A stretch of DNA of 64,000 bases, taken from the NCBI GenBank assembly GCA_963920635.1, contig OY987301.1:22610501-22674500 (forward strand), written 5' to 3'. The translations under genes were made by a program, and so were the position numbers. A model generated the notes under the pieces. That model searched no databases and was not told the DNA's origin. It saw only the letters and a list, made by a program, of their open reading frames with translations. This document shows positions 60,601-64,000 of the stretch, one piece after another; position 1 is the stretch's first letter; each line of letters starts with the position of its first letter. The DNA comes from Pseudeuparius sepicola. Lineage: Eukaryota; Arthropoda; Insecta; Coleoptera; Anthribidae.

Positions 60601-61891
60601 TAGGCATGATTTAAACATTTAAGGTTCGTCGGCTAACCAAGTGTTGATGTCTCCTTCACGCATACTGAATAATATGCGCGCAGAAGTAATTTCTTTTAAG
60701 AAAAACGAGTAGGTAAATTGCCTTTTTTATTAGTAGTCCAAATTTCTTCAAAGGAATTTTTTAATGGTTCATACACGCCTCGTTTAAATATTTAAACCTT
60801 TGTGAAATTTTTAATTGAATACTATTACAAAGTGCGGTAGGTACAAACAAACTTTCCAGAGAAAATTAAAAAACCGATTAAATCTCTCACTTAAAGGATA
60901 TTTTTACTTATACCTACTTACTCCAAAAGGCGATATGCATGATGATTATCATCTTTGGGGATTCGGGATTTCAGAGAAGATATAATGGTAATTGTATTCA
61001 TTAATTTTTCAGCTTGTTTTTAACCGGAAAGTTGTTATGTGTTTTATTTGTAATTGATCTTTGCTTAGTATGTTTGTTGATATAAGTTGACTTCTAAGAG
61101 TAATGTGATAGATAGGAATAAATTTATATTTTAGACAAAAAATCTTAAATTTTGTAGGTATTATGTTAGCTATGGCTTTTTTATAAAATTTTAGGAAAAA
61201 TATTTGGGGTATCTTGCGAACATTTCAGCAATATTTTGATGTCTATGCTGAAGTATTAAAGATAGTTTTAAAATGAGAAAAAATTGTATTAGTTTTTAAA
61301 AATCGTAGGTACCTACATACTTATTGTTGTTTTTTAATATTAGAACAATTTTTTTCTTAATCAGTAGAACTACAATTTTTTTATAAAATGATGAAAAGTA
61401 GTAAAAAGTTTAATTTTAATAATTTCAATTACCTAATTAATATTTCTAAAAGAACAATAATACATTTTTTCGCATTTTAGAAGGAAAATTGATAGAGATA
61501 GTTTCTGAGTTTTTCTAAACAAATCCATAATAGTACCTATCTATAGATATTTTTTAAAAATTGAACTTATAAAAGTGGTCTTAGTTGGCCATGATTACAA
61601 CCAAAGAATAAAGTTACCCACTCACTGAATGTGCATTTTGAACACCTACGTAACAAAAAAAATGTATCAAAATCGGTCAACAAATAAAGATTTTACAATG
61701 ATGCGGTTAGTCCTTAACGTGGTCATACAAGTTTGGTGATTTAAAAAGGCAACTCCCTGTGTAATATATAAATGGAAAATCTGATTTGACGTCTATTTAA
61801 AGCCTTTTTTCTAAGACAAAAATAAATTTGTCATAATAATTTCCTCTGCGGTTCAGTGATTTCAATAATAATTCTCAAAATACTGAAAAAC

Positions 61892-61990
61892 GTAGATCTT
61901 AGATTAATATTAAACTCGTATGATACGAGGGTAATATTAATCTAAGATCTACTAGATACCCTCAAGGATAATCCTTGTGAGTATCTAGTG
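61892..61990. repeat. Two adjoining perfect or near-perfect palindromes
   Basis: A 21-bp stem (GTAGATCTTAGATTAATATT plus A) at 61892-61912 pairs perfectly with 61932-61952 around a 19-bp loop that is itself partly self-complementary. It is followed directly by a second palindrome (TAGATACCCTCAAGG to its near-complement, about 61953-61990). It lies about 430 bp inside intron 1 from exon 1. Confidence 0.85.
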
Positions 61991-62419
61991 GATACCTATA
62001 CATATAAGTAAGTAGTAGATATCTACACACATATAGGTAAGTAAGCAGAATTTGGACAGTTTACATTTGGAGATACCAATAGGCAATCACACGACGAACC
62101 TCTTAAAAAGGGAATAAAATAATTTCTATACTGATCTGCTATTCCAAATAGCGTGCTACTGCGAAATTTCGTAGTTCACAACTAATATCGACTATATTTA
62201 CCACCAATTATCTGTTTCAAAAATTCGCAATCTATTTCTAAATGACCTTTTCCATTGATTAGCGTTCAGCAAGTAATTCACAAAAAGCGACAAACTAAAC
62301 AAAACGATATTATACAATCTAGTATAACACAGTATCAACACCAAATATTAAAATGACCTCATATTCAAGATTGTCAATTCAATAAGCAATAAGAAAACCA
62401 ACATTTATTTAATACTCAC

Positions 62420-62710
62420 GCGTCATTGTTTTCTAGAGGCACTGGTAATTTTAAGTCCACCATACACAGAAGTACCACAGTACTATAGTTCCATAACAGT
62501 TCCACCGATTATCCTCCGCCAAGGCACAACAGAAAAACAAGAAAGTAAACAAACTTCCAAGTGCACGGAACGTACAGCGCCGAGCGTGGTGCTCGAGTAG
62601 TGACAGAAAATCGAAATAGCACCGACCGGCGGCTAGCCTGACAATGCCGAGGCCTCGCAGCCAACGTTGCCGAGGCAATTTCCCCAGGATGTTACTGTAA
62701 ATGCTGGCGG
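62420..62710 (-). promoter_or_regulatory. ABCG8: Probable non-coding first exon and promoter of the ABCG8-like gene
   Basis: A consensus donor (GTGAGT on the minus strand, 62419-62414) ends a stretch that is much more GC- and CpG-rich than its surroundings (about 62560-62710). It is the best candidate exon 1 for the minus-strand gene whose exon 2 begins at 42451. No TATA box is seen, which fits a CpG-type promoter. The exon contains short upstream frames: one of three codons, and one at 62463 reading MVDLKLPVPLENNDA that crosses the splice junction and stops at once in exon 2. The 5' limit is a guess; transcript data would settle it. Confidence 0.5.
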
Positions 62711-64000
62711 AGAGCATGTTCGATACTCGAGGGAATGATGTCAGCGATTGAGTGGAGAAAATATGTCGGTGACATCAATGTTCGTAGGATTATATCAAAA
62801 GGAGACCAAGAGTTTTTTGCATCTTTGTGTGATAATTAACTCGGTACAAATTCAGTTTTGCTGCAGAAATTTCCTTCTTTATTCGCTCCGACTAACTATA
62901 ATGGGGCTACGTTTTAGACTACACCGGGATATTTTTTCTTTATCTGCAAGCACAGAGTAAATAGCTTCACAACTGAAGCTTCTTTAAGAACTTGTGTCAA
63001 AAATAAGTGAGTCTCCATTTCAATTTGCAGAAAAATAGCCAGGATTTTAAACATAAATTTGGTTCGAATACAGAAGATATTTCGCCTAAAAGTATGGGTC
63101 TTCTTTTGACACATACCTACATGTCGTCGCTGTAAGGAGTTGTTTGTATGATAGGTATATAGGTACCTATTCGTTATTAGTGTGTGCTCCAAGTAAATTA
63201 TGAAAAAATCGTTTGTGCAGCAATAGAGGAGATATTCAGGTAGGTATCTGATACCTATTATAAAACAAATAAATTTGAATATTTAATAAATTTTACCGGT
63301 TTTAAATATCTATCTACCCAAGAAAAACGTTCCCGAAATAACCCAATAAGCATTCGATTTTTGTAAAAAAATTCTTTATAATAACTACTAATTTTCATTT
63401 AAGGGGTCCTACGTATACGTCACACTTGTGGATGGATTTGCTATTTTTCATTTAATTTTTTACTCAAGGGTTGTTTACATTATCTAATAACTTGATGAAT
63501 TTGATGTTGATATTACATACCTAGTTATTTATTTACGTTGACAAAAATGCAAACATTTTTCACATTAAATTTACCAGAGGCCACATCAGTTGAAACACTG
63601 ATATTTTTAAATTGATGTACCCATCAACATCGTTATTTTTGGACTAGAAAAAATTCAAAACTGGGTCTTATGTAGAATTGTCCGGGGAGTTTGAATGTGT
63701 AGATCAAAATATATAATACTTAAGTTTAATTTTACAGGGAATATGATAGGAGTAGGTAGCAAAACATTCCTTGATAAGATTTTTCAATTTTGAAATAGAT
63801 TCTTAGATATGTAAGCTGAGTACTACGTATGTTCGCTGACGAAAGCGTCCAAAAATTATATAGCGTTGGCCGATACCTCACTTTTATTATGGTATTATTG
63901 CCATGATTCAGTTATCGGACTGATTATAGTTTTTATACCTACTTCTTAATTCAATTTTACTTTAGCACTTTCTCCTTAAAATACAGCTATCAGGATATTT
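62711..64000. other. Upstream flank of the ABCG8-like gene
   Basis: AT-rich sequence without a recognised gene, repeat pair or RNA gene. The region next to 62711 should contain the upstream promoter elements of the ABCG8-like gene, but I can name no motif in it. Confidence 0.4.

Larger units (their letters stand above)
42452..62419. other. ABCG8-like intron 1 (about 20 kb)
   Basis: No host gene is recognised on either strand. The intron holds foldbacks at 43458-44364, 46121-47135, 48590-49436, 53910-55081 and 57128-57690. It also has isolated transposon-end-like motifs (TACAGTGTGTC near 44459, ACAGGGTGTCGG near 44666, ACAGGGAG near 47746, ACAGTGTGACCC near 50451, ACAGTGTGCAAC near 51424, ACAGGGTGATGG near 52973). 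Two GC-rich spots stand out (50605-50960 and 52380-52470). A TACC microsatellite lies near 58775-58790. Confidence 0.65.

Noticed and set aside
62451..62717. 88-codon minus-strand open frame at the presumed first exon
   Set aside because: It stops at a position inside the exon, does not join exon 2 in frame and resembles no ABCG N-terminus; it is more likely 5' UTR.
1..64000. tRNA, rRNA or other structured RNA genes
   Set aside because: I saw no convincing cloverleaf, A/B boxes or rRNA blocks; a dedicated scan would be needed to exclude them.

Overview
This is an AT-rich animal nuclear DNA window, almost certainly from an insect. It holds intron-rich, single-copy genes with GT-AG introns, divergent copies of human proteins (ABCF3, RRN3, ABCG8), several LINE fragments and a very dense load of palindromic DNA transposons. 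I cannot fix the insect order from sequence alone; a beetle or another TE-rich order would fit.

Layout. (1) 1-7471: the 5' part of an ABCF3 gene on the minus strand, eight coding exons between 7471 and 5085. It stops just before the second Walker A, and the remaining C-terminal ~190 residues should lie left of the window. The last visible intron is packed with a restriction-endonuclease-type LINE (363-1334), a jockey-like LINE (about 1452-3900) and a small transposon inserted in it (3127-3788). (2) 7472-10028: a shared divergent upstream region between ABCF3 and RRN3, carrying a second copy of the same small transposon (7950-8958) and a foldback (9017-9836). (3) 10029-15501: a complete five-exon RRN3/TIF-IA gene on the plus strand, 627 aa, the RNA polymerase I initiation factor. 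Its introns hold a jockey fragment and a 170-bp minisatellite. (4) 17823-62420: one huge minus-strand gene, an ABCG8-like half transporter of 895 aa, with 13 coding exons plus a non-coding first exon. Intron 1 alone is about 20 kb. (5) 62700-64000: upstream flank without recognised genes.

The exons of all three genes join in frame without any correction, so these are probably functional loci despite the transposon load. The most distinctive feature of the DNA is a set of long, nearly full-length palindromes (0.85-1.5 kb). Each is flanked by TA, and most end in CA(G)NGTG-type termini. One of them carries a decayed Tc1/mariner-type transposase fragment. There are nested and chimeric examples. 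The most distinctive protein-level feature is that the ABCG8-like protein has lost its Walker A, ABC signature and catalytic glutamate, and carries a ~270-residue N-terminal extension.
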